Of a stretch of 64,000 bases of DNA, positions 16,331-26,445 are shown one piece after another. Within the stretch, counting starts at the first letter, position 1, and each line of letters starts with the position of its first letter. Made by a program: the position numbers and the translations under genes. The notes under the pieces are model-generated. The model was not told the origin of the DNA. It saw only the letters and a program-made list of their open reading frames with translations, and did not search any database. The DNA comes from Holophagales bacterium (lineage in GTDB: Bacteria; Acidobacteriota; Thermoanaerobaculia; Multivoradales; Multivoraceae), in contig VXVC01000002.1 in NCBI GenBank assembly GCA_009836625.1, forward strand, positions 1 through 64,000, in the 5' to 3' direction.

Positions 16331-19300
16331 CGGTGAAGGCGGCGGCGTCGGTGATGGCCGGCGCCGGCGGACCGGGCTCCTTCGTGTAGGTCCAGGTCGC
16401 GTCCGTGTCCGTGTCGGTGACCGTGATGTCGAGCCCGAGGTCCGTGGCGGCAGCCGAGTAGACCCAGAAGTTGCCGTTCACGGCGCAACCGTCGAGCACC
16501 TTGATCAACATCTCCCAGTTGTTGGGATCGAAGAAGGTGAAGAGGCCGGAGTTGTTCGTCCCGCCGGGCACCTTGCTCGCTGGGCCGTTCTGACCATCGG
16601 CCGTGGACCAGTCCACCTTCACCTCGAAGCGGCCGTCGACGAGGCAGAGGGACGAGCCGGCTTCCTCGCAACCGGAATGGGATGCGGCAGCGTGGCCCAG
16701 CGGCGCCGGCGCGATCGGGGCGGCTGATGCCTCGGCGGCGACCGGCACGGAGCAGGCCCGCGGGAAGGCCGTGGCGTCCGTGATGGCGGGCGCCGGTTGT
16801 CCGGGCTCGTTCGTGTACTCCCTGACGGCGCCCGTGGCCGTGTCCGTGACCACGATCGAGTAGCCGAGGTCCGTGGTCGAGGCTGCGTAGACCCAGTGGT
16901 GGTCGTTGACCGAGCAGCCGTCCAGCACCTTGATCAGGGGATCTCCCAGTTGTTCGCGTCGAAGAACCGGAGCAGCCCGGAGTTCTTCGTGGCCTTGGGC
17001 ACCACCACGGCCGGACTGGTTCCGGCGTCGTCGGTCCACCACTTCGCCTTCACTTCGTAACGGCCGTCGTGCAGGCAGAGCGTCTCGTCGCTGGCCTGGC
17101 AGAGCGTCGGGTCGGGCTCGGGTTCAGGCTGGGGCTCCGGGTCGGGCTCGGGCTCGGGGTCCGGGTCCGGATCGGGTTCGGGGTCCGTCGTGGAGGCGCC
17201 GGTGGAGAACCGCGACCGTCCACCGGTGATGTGGCTCCAGTAGTCCCCTACCTGGGCGCGGAATCGGGCGTGCAGAGCCAGCCCGTCGGGGTCGGGCGAT
17301 GCGCCCGGGTCCACCAGATAGACGAAGCCGGCGTTGAAGTCCCTCTGCGCTCTCGCCGCCGAGGGGCTTCTCATGCCGTGGACATCCAGAACCTGCTGGA
17401 CCGACACGTTCTCACGCTCAGCGGCGTATCGGCCGCCGGACTGCTGCCGTGGGTCCCGGAGGATGAAGAAATCGGGCACTTCGCCCACGTCGGCGAGCCC
17501 CATCAGGTACAGGTCGAGCCAGGAGAAGCCGCCGTTCCAGACGCCGTTATACGGAGTGAACGTGCCGTCGCCGTTGTCGCGCCAGTCTCGCCCTCCCATC
17601 AGGGATCTCGCACCGTCCTGGTCCGGGTGCCAGGGGAACGCCGCGGGGGCGTGGAGCCATGCCTGCCAGTGGCACAGGCAACCGTCTCCGACCAGCGGCA
17701 CCGACTGGCCGTTGCGGTTCCGGGAGACGTAGGCGAGCCACATGTGCGAGAACTCGTGGGCGAACAGCCACAGCCCGTAGTCGTAGCGGCTGCCTTCGCC
17801 GGCTCCGCTCCGGTACACCTGGTCGGAGTAGATCCAGACGGGGGAGAACCAGCGGCCCTTGAGCTGCCTTGCGCCGCAGGGAGGACGGTCACTCGCGCCC
17901 CCGCGCCCGACGCCCTGGACGGGGTCGTTCCCGAAGTACGGCCTGAACGGTGTCGTGGCTTCCTGTTTGTCGATGCGGAACTGGTTGTGGAAGACGAGCA
18001 GATCGAACTCGTCGCCCAGGCTGTTGGTGAGGTGACATGCAATGCCGTCGAGATTCCTCACCGTCGGGTAGTTGAACACTTCGTACTGGTACTGCGCGGC
18101 GCGGGTGCTGGCCGCCGACAGGTCGGTGTCGGGGCCGGTAGCGCTGGGCAGTCGGAACTGCGCCACGTTCGACGAGTCCCCCTCGACGAATCGCCCGCCG
18201 GCAAACTCCGCGGCGCTGGCGAACACGGCCACGGGCGTTCCCTCGAGGCCGGTGATGTTCGCCAGCAACGCGATGCGGCGGGGGTCTGTCGTCTCCACCA
18301 CTCCCGCGACGCCCGTCCCGGATGCCAGCCTCAAAGCCCCGTCCGTCAGGTAGAACCGCCAGTCGAAGTCCAGGTCCCCCGAACCTGTCCACCAGGGCTG
18401 CTCCACGTCGAAGAACAGGCGGTACACGTACAGGTGCCCCCGTGGCGGCACCGGGGGCGGCTCCCTCAGCGTGAACTCGACGATCACGCCACCCGTGCCC
18501 GACTGCTGCAGGGTCACGTTCAGCAGGTCGAGGTGGCCCGGCAGGCCGATGTCCCGGCCGTGGCTCAGCTCCGCGATGACGGCGCCGCGCGACCTCCTCT
18601 CGGGTCCCAGCAGCCCCACGATGCCGTCGCTGAAGGAGATGCTGTTGTCGTAGCTGAGACGGACGCTTCCATCCGACGCCAGGATCGCCTGGAAGCGGGT
18701 CGGCGTCCGTGGAGCCACACCATGCACGTAGTAGACGGGCTCGTTCGTGGTCCAGGTGACGACCACCCGGTCGGCCTGATGGGCGACGTGCTGCGTCGCT
18801 CCGTACTCGTTGTAGAACCCGCCGAGCAGCGGCTTGTACAGGGCGCTGATGGCGGTCTCGTTGACCAGCAGGTGGTTGAGCTGCTGCATCGTCTCGAACC
18901 GGAACCCGGTGTTCACGTAGTCGTACTGCAACGGCCTGCCGAACGTGATGACGCCCCGGGGACTGACGAAGAACGAACTCCACGATCTGCCGGCGAACTC
19001 GAACTGGAAGCCACGGAACGACACTTCCTGATCGGAGCCGACCCGCCCGCCGATGTTCCGCTCCCAGGCGACCCGCTGGACCGACCGGAGGTAGCCGCCC
19101 TGCCCGTCCGGCGTGAACACCACGGTGCGTCCCCTCAGGTCGAAGAGGTTGGCGTCGGTCAGGTCGTTCCGCGAGAGTTCCAGGACGATCTGGTGGTCCG
19201 CCGTGGTCCGCAGGGTTCTCGAGGCCGAAGCGACGCGGATGGCGTCGTCGTTCGCCAGCTCGCGCACGTCGACGAAGTCGAGGAAGTCGACGGCGTTGGG

Positions 19301-19444
19301 TTGGGTGGGATCGGCGGGCGGGAGTCGCATGAGCGTGTCCCGGACGTCTTCCGGCGCCGACTCGGCCGTGGCCGGCGCGTTGCCCGGCACGGTGAGCGCG
19401 CACGCGAGGACGAGGCCGGCTCGTAGCGAGGTGAAGGCGAACAC
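16314..19444 (-). pseudogene. Secreted metalloprotease with two C-terminal VLDGC domains, frameshifted
   Basis: The gene starts at the ATG 19444 (signal peptide MFAFTSLRAGLVLACALTVPGNAPATA) and encodes beta-rich N-terminal modules, then a zincin motif HEFSH (563-567 in LFAHEFSHMWLAYV) and DLYLMGLADVGEVPDFF. An acidic Pro/Asp/Glu linker precedes two VLDGC-type domains. The first reading frame stops at 16934 inside domain 1 at NNWEI; the frame that continues (to 16314) carries on with LIKVLDGC. All other copies in the window read NWEMLIKVLDGC or similar, so two extra Cs in the CCCC run at 16937-16940 (or one missing) explain the break. If real, it removes half of domain 1 and all of domain 2; the catalytic part is intact. 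It lies 6 bases after the LuxR-type gene and is probably cotranscribed with it. Confidence 0.75.
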
Positions 19445-19450
19445 TCCGGG

Positions 19451-20581
19451 CTACTCCGCGAGCGACAACACCAGCCGCACCAGGTCCGCCTGCCGGGAGA
19501 TGGACTGCTTCTGGTAGATCTGCTTCAGGTGCCGGTAGATGGCGCCTTCCGTGCGCCCCGTCGCCTCGGCCATCTCACGCACGCCTTTCCCTTCGGCCAG
19601 CCACACCGCCACCTGCGTCTCGCCCGGCGTCAGCTCCAGGGTCGTGGCCACCACTTCCGGATCGATGCGATGGCGGCGTCCCGGCTCGACGATCAGCATC
19701 AAGGCCGCCACGCGACGCGCGCCGTAGTCGGGCCGTGGGACGTCCACCGGCTTGACGTGCACGACGAATCGCGGCAGCACGGAGGAGCGGCGTAGCAGCA
19801 TCCACCCGCCGACCGCGGGTACGGCGGACGCCGGCAGGGCGCTAGCCAACAGTTCATCGAGACGGACCTTATCGGCGGGCGTGCGAGCGCGCAACCTTCC
19901 GTACCGGTCCGACAACCCGTCGCCGTTCCGCAGGATGTCGCGGGCCCGGTCGTTGACCTCCAGGACCCGTCCGCGCCGGTCCAGGTGAACGACGCCTACG
20001 CGCGGGTTGTCGAGCAGGCTGGTCAGGGTCGCGGACCGGGCCTCGGCGCGCACCAACGCCTGGCGGACCGAGACGAACTGCCCGATGTGGGGCAGCAGCC
20101 TGTTGACCATCGTGACTCGCGCGGCGCCCCAGCCGTCGGCGTCGGCGGGGTCCGCGAGGCTCCAGGCGATGCGGGTGCCGTCCGGACCGCCGAGCCGTGC
20201 CCTCAGGCCGTCCTGGCAGCCGCCCAGCGACAGCGCCTCGTTCCAGGCGGCCGAACTCTTCAACTCCTCCGCCGTGTACAGGTCCCTCGCGTGAATCAGA
20301 CGGCCGTAGGGACCGGCCGCCAGGCGCGGAATGGACTCATCGTCGCGGTAGTAGTCCTCGACGTAGATCCGCTCCAGATCTTCCCGGTGCAGCCCCCGGC
20401 GGTACATTCCGACGAAGAGGATCCGGGGGGCGTCCCTGGGGCCTTCGGTGACGAAGAGCTCACTGCCACTCGTTCCGCACGCTTCATCGATCCGGCCCGC
20501 CGCGGCCGGCCACCGGGCATCGTCCAGCATGGCCTCGTGGATCGCTGCGAGGGCACGTCCGAACGCGGGTTGCCTGCTCAT
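19451..20581 (-). CDS. LuxR-type transcriptional regulator
   Basis: 376 residues. The last 65 residues are a LuxR/NarL-type helix-turn-helix: LTPGETQVAVWLAEGKGVREMAEATGRTEGAIYRHLKQIYQK. The centre (about 185-260: NPRVGVVHLDRRGRVLEVNDRARDIL) looks like a PAS-type sensor module. The N-terminal 170 residues are not recognised. There is no receiver domain, so it is not a phospho-response regulator. The stop is 6 bases before the start of the secreted metalloprotease, which suggests it controls that gene and perhaps itself. A sequence 54-86 bases upstream of its start recurs before the divergent metzincin gene and is a candidate operator. Confidence 0.85.
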   Translation of the reverse strand: MSRQPAFGRALAAIHEAMLDDARWPAAAGRIDEACGTSGSELFVTEGPRDAPRILFVGMYRRGLHREDLERIYVEDYYRDDESIPRLAAGPYGRLIHARDLYTAEELKSSAAWNEALSLGGCQDGLRARLGGPDGTRIAWSLADPADADGWGAARVTMVNRLLPHIGQFVSVRQALVRAEARSATLTSLLDNPRVGVVHLDRRGRVLEVNDRARDILRNGDGLSDRYGRLRARTPADKVRLDELLASALPASAVPAVGGWMLLRRSSVLPRFVVHVKPVDVPRPDYGARRVAALMLIVEPGRRHRIDPEVVATTLELTPGETQVAVWLAEGKGVREMAEATGRTEGAIYRHLKQIYQKQSISRQADLVRLVLSLAE

Positions 20582-20634
20582 GCGGATTCTCGCGTCCCGA
20601 TCGGAAGACGGAGACGAAACAGGCTACTACCCTT

Positions 20635-20667
20635 GCATCGGAAGCACTGTGCCCGAATTGGTACGGA
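20635..20667 (+). repeat. Upstream direct repeat, copy 1 (candidate operator)
   Basis: GCATCGGAA, CACTGTG and CCGAATTGGTACGGA in this order. Copy 2, at 20972-21007, has three more bases between the blocks. It lies 54-86 bases upstream of the LuxR-type gene start. Confidence 0.5.
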
Positions 20668-20971
20668 ATTGGAGGTTCACTACAGCGCTGGACCACCCCG
20701 CCGCTCTCGGGCGGCGGCGTTGCCCCGATCCGGGAACCTCCGACTCGAGGTTGAGACGACCCACCAGCGGCGACCGGGGACAGCGCCAGCATCGTCAATG
20801 CGCCGGACTTCGAGCCCCGCGCCTTCGGCTGACGGCGGGACGAAGGATGCTGCTGCCCTTGGATCAGATGGATCCAATGGTCCGCTTTCTACGCCATCTG
20901 CTCCGCGATAAAGAACACCAATCTTGGTATGTCGCGCATCGGCGGGTGATTCGGCTATTGGTTGTTGCTTG

Positions 20972-21007
20972 GCATCGGAAACCACTGTGAAACCGAATTG
21001 GTACGGA
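20972..21007 (+). repeat. Upstream direct repeat, copy 2 (candidate operator)
   Basis: GCATCGGAA, CACTGTG and CCGAATTGGTACGGA as in copy 1, 70-105 bases upstream of the GTG of the metzincin gene. Both copies have the same orientation on the plus strand although the genes diverge. Confidence 0.5.
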
Positions 21008-21076
21008 CTGAGCGTTCTAAACGTATCGGGAGACCCTTGACAAGCAAAACGAGCGGACGGGCGATCGTCAACTCCC

Positions 21077-24000
21077 GTGGAGTTTTCGGCTTCTGCTCGT
21101 CGTGCGAAAGGGTCGTACCGGCCCAGGCGCGGCCAGAAGAACGCCCCGAGATTGCGCAGCTCAGCCACTCGGGCCCTGTCTCGAATCACCCTGGGCCTCG
21201 CAGCCGCAGTTAGCCTGCCCACCACCGCCACGGCTCAGCAGCTCTGGACCGTCGAGGAGGTCGTGGCGCAGCCGGTCGCTCCGGTCGTGATGGACGGCAT
21301 GACGGTGAGCGCGGCGGCCGCGGCGGGTGTTCCGACGACCGAGGTCGCCACAGTGCAGGTCGTGTACGACTACCTCCGGCTCGGCATGGGCTACCTCGAA
21401 GTCCCCCTGCCGGACGGCTCGGTGATCGGGGCCGAGAACGCCGTGTTCGAGGACCGCGGCAACGGCGATCTGATGTGGACGGGACGGTTGCCTGGGGCCG
21501 GCTACGAGAGCGTGTTGTTCACCGTTCAGAACGGGCACCTGGTGGGACGGTTCGGGGAGCTGGGCGGACCGAAGTACGTCGTCTACGCGGGGCCGGACGG
21601 CCGCGGCTCGCTGGCCGTCGAAGTCGGGCCGACCGGCGACTGGTGCGGCGTGGAGGCCGGGCCGGGCCGCGACCTGGCGCGGGACGCGAGCCGCGCGCCC
21701 GAGCCTTTGTCCGTGGCCTCCGGGTCAAGCGACGACCGGCTGGACATTCTCGTGCTCTACACGACCGGGGCGGAGCGGTATTGGAGGGTGATCGGAGGGC
21801 CGGCTGTCGGAATCCAGCAGTACTCCGACTATCTGAACATGGTCTTCCGCAACGGTGCGATGCCGGCGACTGCGAACTTGATCGCCGTGCGATGGGATCC
21901 GGTACTCGCGAACCGCCCCACGGTCAACGGATATCACCAGCAGCATAGGGGTGGGGGTCTTGAAGCATGGCACAACGAACTCGACGACAGCCCGGACGTT
22001 TTCCGGCTGAGGACGCTTCACACAGCCGACATGGTTTACTTCCTGGCATGGACAACAGTGTCCCTGTTCCCCGAACTTCGGGGCTTCAACATTGGTGGCG
22101 CTGAGCTAAGGACCACGATGGAGCCTGCAGTCCGTTGGGGTTGGAACATAGTCGGCTATCTTTCTGCATTTCCGCACGAGATTGGCCACATGCTTGGAGG
22201 ATGGCATGAACCGGCCGAGATAGGTGCGTTCTTCGCGCGAGTCCAGTCCAGTTCTGCACTTCGCCCATACGCATTCGGTCACACGGACCTGACTTCATGC
22301 AGCAAACGGGAAGGCTACGGCGACCTCCTGATTTGTCCGAGAACGACAATGAGCTATGGCGTGGAGGCATGGGGTGATCCCCAGAGGGCTACCGTGCAGG
22401 AACCGTTCTATTCGTCCGTCCGGCACAAGCCGAACGGCTGGACGATCGGGGTCGCCGGCACGAGCGAGGTTGAGCGGGTCTTCTACGAGACGGTTCCGGT
22501 CGCGGCGGGCAGCAGCGACGTGCCCTGGAGGGCCGAGCAGTATCCGCGCAGAGTAACCGCCGTGCGTTGGGTGGACCACGACACGGTGCGTGTGGAGTGG
22601 TCGGAGGATTGGCGTTCCCAGGAACCGGGACGCTTGAACCTGGCGCTTGCGGAAGGGGCCAATGACGTCTACTCGTGGTCTTGGGACTGGGGGAGCAATC
22701 GAGGCAATCCGTCGCTCAGCGAGGAGTACTCCGACCCGAACGTTACGCCGATCGTCATGGCCGGCGGCGTACAGGTCGGCGTCGAGGTATCGGGTTTGCG
22801 TCCTGGCGGCGGCTACAGGATCGCTGTAGAGGGTCGTGGCCGTCGGGTGGCCCGGGACGAGCAGCGGATCCGGGCCCTCACGAGCGACGTGTTCGTCCTG
22901 AAACCCCGAGGGCGCGTCTCTGGTTCGCCCGCAGCGGCGTCCCAGGTCGGCGCCCGGGTAACGGGCGCGGGCAGCATTCGCTTGCAATGGCGCGACAACT
23001 CCCATGTAGAGACCGGCTACGAGGTCTGGTATCGCAAGTGGTCGGGTAGGGAGCCGGACGAGGTCTGGCGCCGATATGGCGGTCCGCTGCCTGCGGGAAC
23101 CAGCTACTTGGAGGTCGGTGGGCTGAAAGCGGAGGAAGAGACTCGGATCACGGATGGCTACTACGACCATGAGCAGCGCGTCTGGGTCAACGGCCAGGAA
23201 GCCAAGGTAGGCCGCTACTCGTTCGTGATCGTTAGTTCCAACGACAAGGGCTGGAGCGCCAGCGAGACGTTCGATCTGGAGTTCATGGCGGGACCGGATC
23301 TGGAACCAACATCATCCGGGGAGCTGACGAACTGCAGCCTTGGGAGTCGGCCGACGGGAATCGATCTGGACGGCTACCAGGTCAATGCTTGCCTGGAGAC
23401 GCCTGGCGGCACGCGGCGCCGGGTATGGGACTACCAGTTGCGGGCGGATCAGTCGGGGCTCCTCTACTTCTTCGACCGGGATAGCGCCGATATCCTGGTC
23501 AAGGTGCTGGACGGCTGCGCGATCAACGGCCACCGCTGGGTGTTCGTGGCGCCCGTGACGACCCTGCCGTTCCGGCTCTGGATTCGGGAGCTAGGTCCTT
23601 CCATCCAGAACAGGAGACAGTTCTGGCTTTACGACTCCCAGCGTCGCCCACAGGAGCAGATTCGCGGTCGCGCCGGCAACCCGAAGGACAGAACGGCGCG
23701 GACGGTGAGCGACACGACCGCTTTCCCCTGCACCACCGCAGAGATAGCGGCCGCGGAGGCTGCCCCGGCCTCTCTCCAACAGTTGAGCATCGGGCCGAGC
23801 ACGGACTGCAAGCCGAAGGGCACCGCACTGACGCTGCTCCACGGCTATCGCGTGAGCATGTGCTACGAGACGGAGAACGGCCACACGGGCGACGCGAGGG
23901 ATTGGGGGCTGGAATCGAACCGAATGGGCCTGCTGTACTTCTCGGATCGCGACCTTGTGGATGCACTGATCAAGGTACAGGACAACTGTGCGGCCAACGG

Positions 24001-25600
24001 CAACGTGTCGGTGTTCGTGGCGCCGGCCACCAAGGCTGCCTTCAACCTGCATGTGGAGAGCCCGGGTGGTCTGGTCTGGATCCTGTCGAACAGACTGGGC
24101 CAGACCGCTGAAGCGGTGAGCGACATCACGGCGTTCCCTTGTGCGGGGGCACCCGCGGTTTCCGTGTCGTTTGCGGCGCCCAGCTACGAGGTCTCCGAAG
24201 GCGAGACGATCCGGATTGCCGTGCGATTGAGTGAGGATCCGGGGCGGGACCTGGCGATTCCTCTCGTTCTGACGCACTCAGTCGGTGCAACAGATGCCGA
24301 CTATTCGGACGTGCCGGATTGGGTCACCTTCAGCGCCGGCGTTGCGACCCGCGAGTTCGAGTTTGCCGCTACAACCGATAGCGACATTGACGACGGCGAG
24401 GAAGTCGTGGTGGGTATCGAACGGCTGCCGCTGGGAGTCAGCGGCGGGGGTCGGACGACAGTCGCTATTCGGGATGCGCCTCCCAGGGCTTCGATCGGGT
24501 TGGAGGGCGCCGATTGCGAGCCTGAGTTGTGCAAGGCCGTTACGGGTCAAATCGTGCGATTCGTAGATCGGAGCAAGGGCGCCATAGAGTGGCGGCGGTG
24601 GGACTTCGGCGATGCCGTGCAGGCGGCGACGGCTCCGGTCGATCACGCGTGGTCCGAGCCCGGTTTCTATGAAGTGAAGCTCCGCGTGAGCGACGGAGTG
24701 CGGGAGGCAGAGACGTCGAGGACGTTCCTGATTGAGGCGAGCAGTCCGGCCGGTACCTGCGAGCCGGACGACAGGACGCTGTGCCTTGGGGACTCGCGCT
24801 ACAGGGTTCGTGCCCGCTGGCAGACGGCCGAGGGTGCGCAAGGGCAGGCCAGCGTGGCGCATGTCGGGACCAACGACTCGGGGTTGTTCTGGTTCTTCGG
24901 CCGAGAGAACTGGGAGGTGCTGATCAAGGTGCTGGACGGTTGTGCGGTGAACGGCAACGTATGGGTGTTCGGGGCGTCGACGACGAATCTCGGCTACACC
25001 ATCAGCGTGACGGACACCGTGACCGGAGCCGTGAAGGTCTATCGCAATCAACCCGGCAAGCCCGCTCCTGCGATCACGGACAACACCGCGTTGCCCGGGA
25101 GCTGCAACAGTGCCGGAGTCACTGCTCAGGCCGTGGCGCCGGCCGGCGAATCGGCGGCTCATGAGCCGTCGGAGGACTCCCTCCCAATGCTGGAGTCGGT
25201 GGGGTCGGAGGCCCTGGCTCTCCAGTCCACCCAGGGCGGCTGCGCCGGTGACTCGTGGCAGCTCTGCCTCCAGGACGGCCGCTACAGCGTGGCCGCCTGG
25301 TGGCAGTCGACAGCCGGCGGTGAGTACAAAGCGGCTCCACGGGCCCCGGCCGGCACGAGGGATTCCGGCCTGTACTTCTTCTTCGATCCGAAGAACTGGG
25401 AGATGTTGATCAAGGTCCTGGACGGCTGCGCGGTGAACGGACAGCACTGGGTTTTCGCCGCGTCGGCGACGGACCTTGGCTTCCACATCCGGGTAACCGA
25501 CACCGAGACGAACGAAAGCTGGACCCATACGAAGCAGCCCGGCAAGCCGGCGCGGGCTGTCACCGATTCCGAGGCGTTCCCGGACGCCTGTCGGAGGTAG
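21077..25600 (+). CDS. Large secreted metzincin metalloprotease with four VLDGC domains
   Basis: Up to 1507 residues from the GTG at 21077. The start is uncertain because a basic stretch of about 35 residues precedes the signal peptide (LSRITLGLAAAVSLPTTATA). The domains in order are: a pro-like region; a reprolysin/metzincin-like catalytic domain beginning DDRLDILVLYT with zinc motif HEIGHMLGGWH (367-377) and Met-turn TTMSYG; a fibronectin III-like module (about 620-730); VLDGC domain copies 1 and 2; a Calx-beta-like module (VSVSFAAPSYEVSEGE..); a PKD-like module (WDFGDAVQ..HAWSEPGFYEVKLRVSDG); and VLDGC copies 3 and 4 at the C-terminus. Copy 2 has the variant VQDNC. It is predicted to be exported and to bind surfaces or polymers through the accessory modules. 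It is divergent from the LuxR-type gene. Confidence 0.88.
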   Translation: MEFSASARRAKGSYRPRRGQKNAPRLRSSATRALSRITLGLAAAVSLPTTATAQQLWTVEEVVAQPVAPVVMDGMTVSAAAAAGVPTTEVATVQVVYDYLRLGMGYLEVPLPDGSVIGAENAVFEDRGNGDLMWTGRLPGAGYESVLFTVQNGHLVGRFGELGGPKYVVYAGPDGRGSLAVEVGPTGDWCGVEAGPGRDLARDASRAPEPLSVASGSSDDRLDILVLYTTGAERYWRVIGGPAVGIQQYSDYLNMVFRNGAMPATANLIAVRWDPVLANRPTVNGYHQQHRGGGLEAWHNELDDSPDVFRLRTLHTADMVYFLAWTTVSLFPELRGFNIGGAELRTTMEPAVRWGWNIVGYLSAFPHEIGHMLGGWHEPAEIGAFFARVQSSSALRPYAFGHTDLTSCSKREGYGDLLICPRTTMSYGVEAWGDPQRATVQEPFYSSVRHKPNGWTIGVAGTSEVERVFYETVPVAAGSSDVPWRAEQYPRRVTAVRWVDHDTVRVEWSEDWRSQEPGRLNLALAEGANDVYSWSWDWGSNRGNPSLSEEYSDPNVTPIVMAGGVQVGVEVSGLRPGGGYRIAVEGRGRRVARDEQRIRALTSDVFVLKPRGRVSGSPAAASQVGARVTGAGSIRLQWRDNSHVETGYEVWYRKWSGREPDEVWRRYGGPLPAGTSYLEVGGLKAEEETRITDGYYDHEQRVWVNGQEAKVGRYSFVIVSSNDKGWSASETFDLEFMAGPDLEPTSSGELTNCSLGSRPTGIDLDGYQVNACLETPGGTRRRVWDYQLRADQSGLLYFFDRDSADILVKVLDGCAINGHRWVFVAPVTTLPFRLWIRELGPSIQNRRQFWLYDSQRRPQEQIRGRAGNPKDRTARTVSDTTAFPCTTAEIAAAEAAPASLQQLSIGPSTDCKPKGTALTLLHGYRVSMCYETENGHTGDARDWGLESNRMGLLYFSDRDLVDALIKVQDNCAANGNVSVFVAPATKAAFNLHVESPGGLVWILSNRLGQTAEAVSDITAFPCAGAPAVSVSFAAPSYEVSEGETIRIAVRLSEDPGRDLAIPLVLTHSVGATDADYSDVPDWVTFSAGVATREFEFAATTDSDIDDGEEVVVGIERLPLGVSGGGRTTVAIRDAPPRASIGLEGADCEPELCKAVTGQIVRFVDRSKGAIEWRRWDFGDAVQAATAPVDHAWSEPGFYEVKLRVSDGVREAETSRTFLIEASSPAGTCEPDDRTLCLGDSRYRVRARWQTAEGAQGQASVAHVGTNDSGLFWFFGRENWEVLIKVLDGCAVNGNVWVFGASTTNLGYTISVTDTVTGAVKVYRNQPGKPAPAITDNTALPGSCNSAGVTAQAVAPAGESAAHEPSEDSLPMLESVGSEALALQSTQGGCAGDSWQLCLQDGRYSVAAWWQSTAGGEYKAAPRAPAGTRDSGLYFFFDPKNWEMLIKVLDGCAVNGQHWVFAASATDLGFHIRVTDTETNESWTHTKQPGKPARAVTDSEAFPDACRR

Positions 25601-25653
25601 TCGGGGGTTACGGCCGGCGCCCGAGGCTTTGCTCAGTCGGCGATAATCGGGGT

Positions 25654-26445
25654 GTGACGGTCGCATCCAGTGTCAGCCGGCGCAGGCAGCACCTGTTCCT
25701 GCTGCGCGAGCTCGTCGTCCGCAACGTGCGGTCGCGGTACGCGGGTTCGGCTCTGGGGCTGGCCTGGTCGGTGCTGAACCCGCTGTGGCAGCTCCTGCTG
25801 TTCACCTTCGTGTTCTTTCGCGTGCTGGAGCTCTCCCTCGACGGCGAGCAGACGCAGAACTTCGCGGTCTTCCTGTTCTGCGGCCTGCTGCCGTGGATGG
25901 CGGTCCACGAAGGGGTAAGCCGCTCGGCGTCGGCGCTCACGGACAACGCGGACCTGGTCAAGAAGATGCGGTTGCCGGGCGAGTTGCTGGTGGCGTCGCT
26001 GGTGATCGGCGCGCTGCTGAACGCCTCGATCGGCGCCGTGGCGTTCGTCGTGGTCCTGGCCGCGATCGGTGAGCTTTCCGTGGCGAGCTTGCCGTTGATG
26101 CTGGTCGCGGTGCCGCTGCAGGCGGCGCTGACGTTCGGGCTCGGCCTGGGGCTGGCGGCGGCGAACGCCTACTTCCGCGACACCGCCCAGGCCGCGGGCC
26201 TGGTTCTGAACGCCTGGTTCTTCGTGACGCCGATCTTCTACTCGGTGCATGGCGTTCCCGCGCAGTACCTGAGGTTCCTGGAGTGGAACCCTCTGACCGG
26301 CCTGGTCTACCTCTACCGCGCCGCCTTTCTGGGCGGCGGGATTCCGGTGAGCCTGACGCCGCTGCTCGCGGCCACGATTGCCGCGGTGGTCTTCGGCGGC
26401 GCGGTGTTCGCTCGCTTGAAGCATGGCCTCGCCGACGAGATTTGA
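25654..26445 (+). CDS. ABC-2 type polysaccharide export permease
   Basis: 263 residues with a GTG start. It has six hydrophobic segments and the family landmarks of Wzm/TagG-type permeases: LLRELVVRNVRSRYAGSALGLAWSVLNPLWQLL at the N-terminus, NADLVKKMRLPGELL and FFVTPIFYS.. LEWNPLTGLVYLYR near the end. These inner-membrane permeases export O-antigen or teichoic-acid type glycans with a separate ATPase. No ATPase gene (Wzt/TagH) is adjacent, so the partner must be encoded elsewhere. The stop overlaps the TTG start of the glycosyltransferase gene (TTGA), which suggests translational coupling in a glycan cassette. Confidence 0.88.
   Translation: MTVASSVSRRRQHLFLLRELVVRNVRSRYAGSALGLAWSVLNPLWQLLLFTFVFFRVLELSLDGEQTQNFAVFLFCGLLPWMAVHEGVSRSASALTDNADLVKKMRLPGELLVASLVIGALLNASIGAVAFVVVLAAIGELSVASLPLMLVAVPLQAALTFGLGLGLAAANAYFRDTAQAAGLVLNAWFFVTPIFYSVHGVPAQYLRFLEWNPLTGLVYLYRAAFLGGGIPVSLTPLLAATIAAVVFGGAVFARLKHGLADEI

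Larger units (their letters stand above)
20582..21076. other. Divergent intergenic region between regulator and metzincin genes
   Basis: 495 bases without a gene I can support, and locally less GC-rich than the flanks. It holds two direct copies of one sequence at its two ends (20635-20667 and 20972-21007) and a TTGACA at 21037-21042 without a good partner hexamer. A minus-strand open frame across it (20680-21231) overlaps the metzincin start and looks like chance. Confidence 0.5.

Noticed and set aside
17069..19426. 785-residue plus-strand open frame
   Set aside because: Antisense to the secreted protease; no domain and Val/Arg-rich composition expected from the opposite strand.
21037..21065. 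TTGACA as promoter of the metzincin gene
   Set aside because: No acceptable -10 hexamer at 16-18 bases downstream.
20680..21231. 183-residue minus-strand open frame between the LuxR-type and metzincin genes
   Set aside because: Overlaps the metzincin start, has no family motif, and its PYQFG segment simply comes from the direct repeat read backwards.
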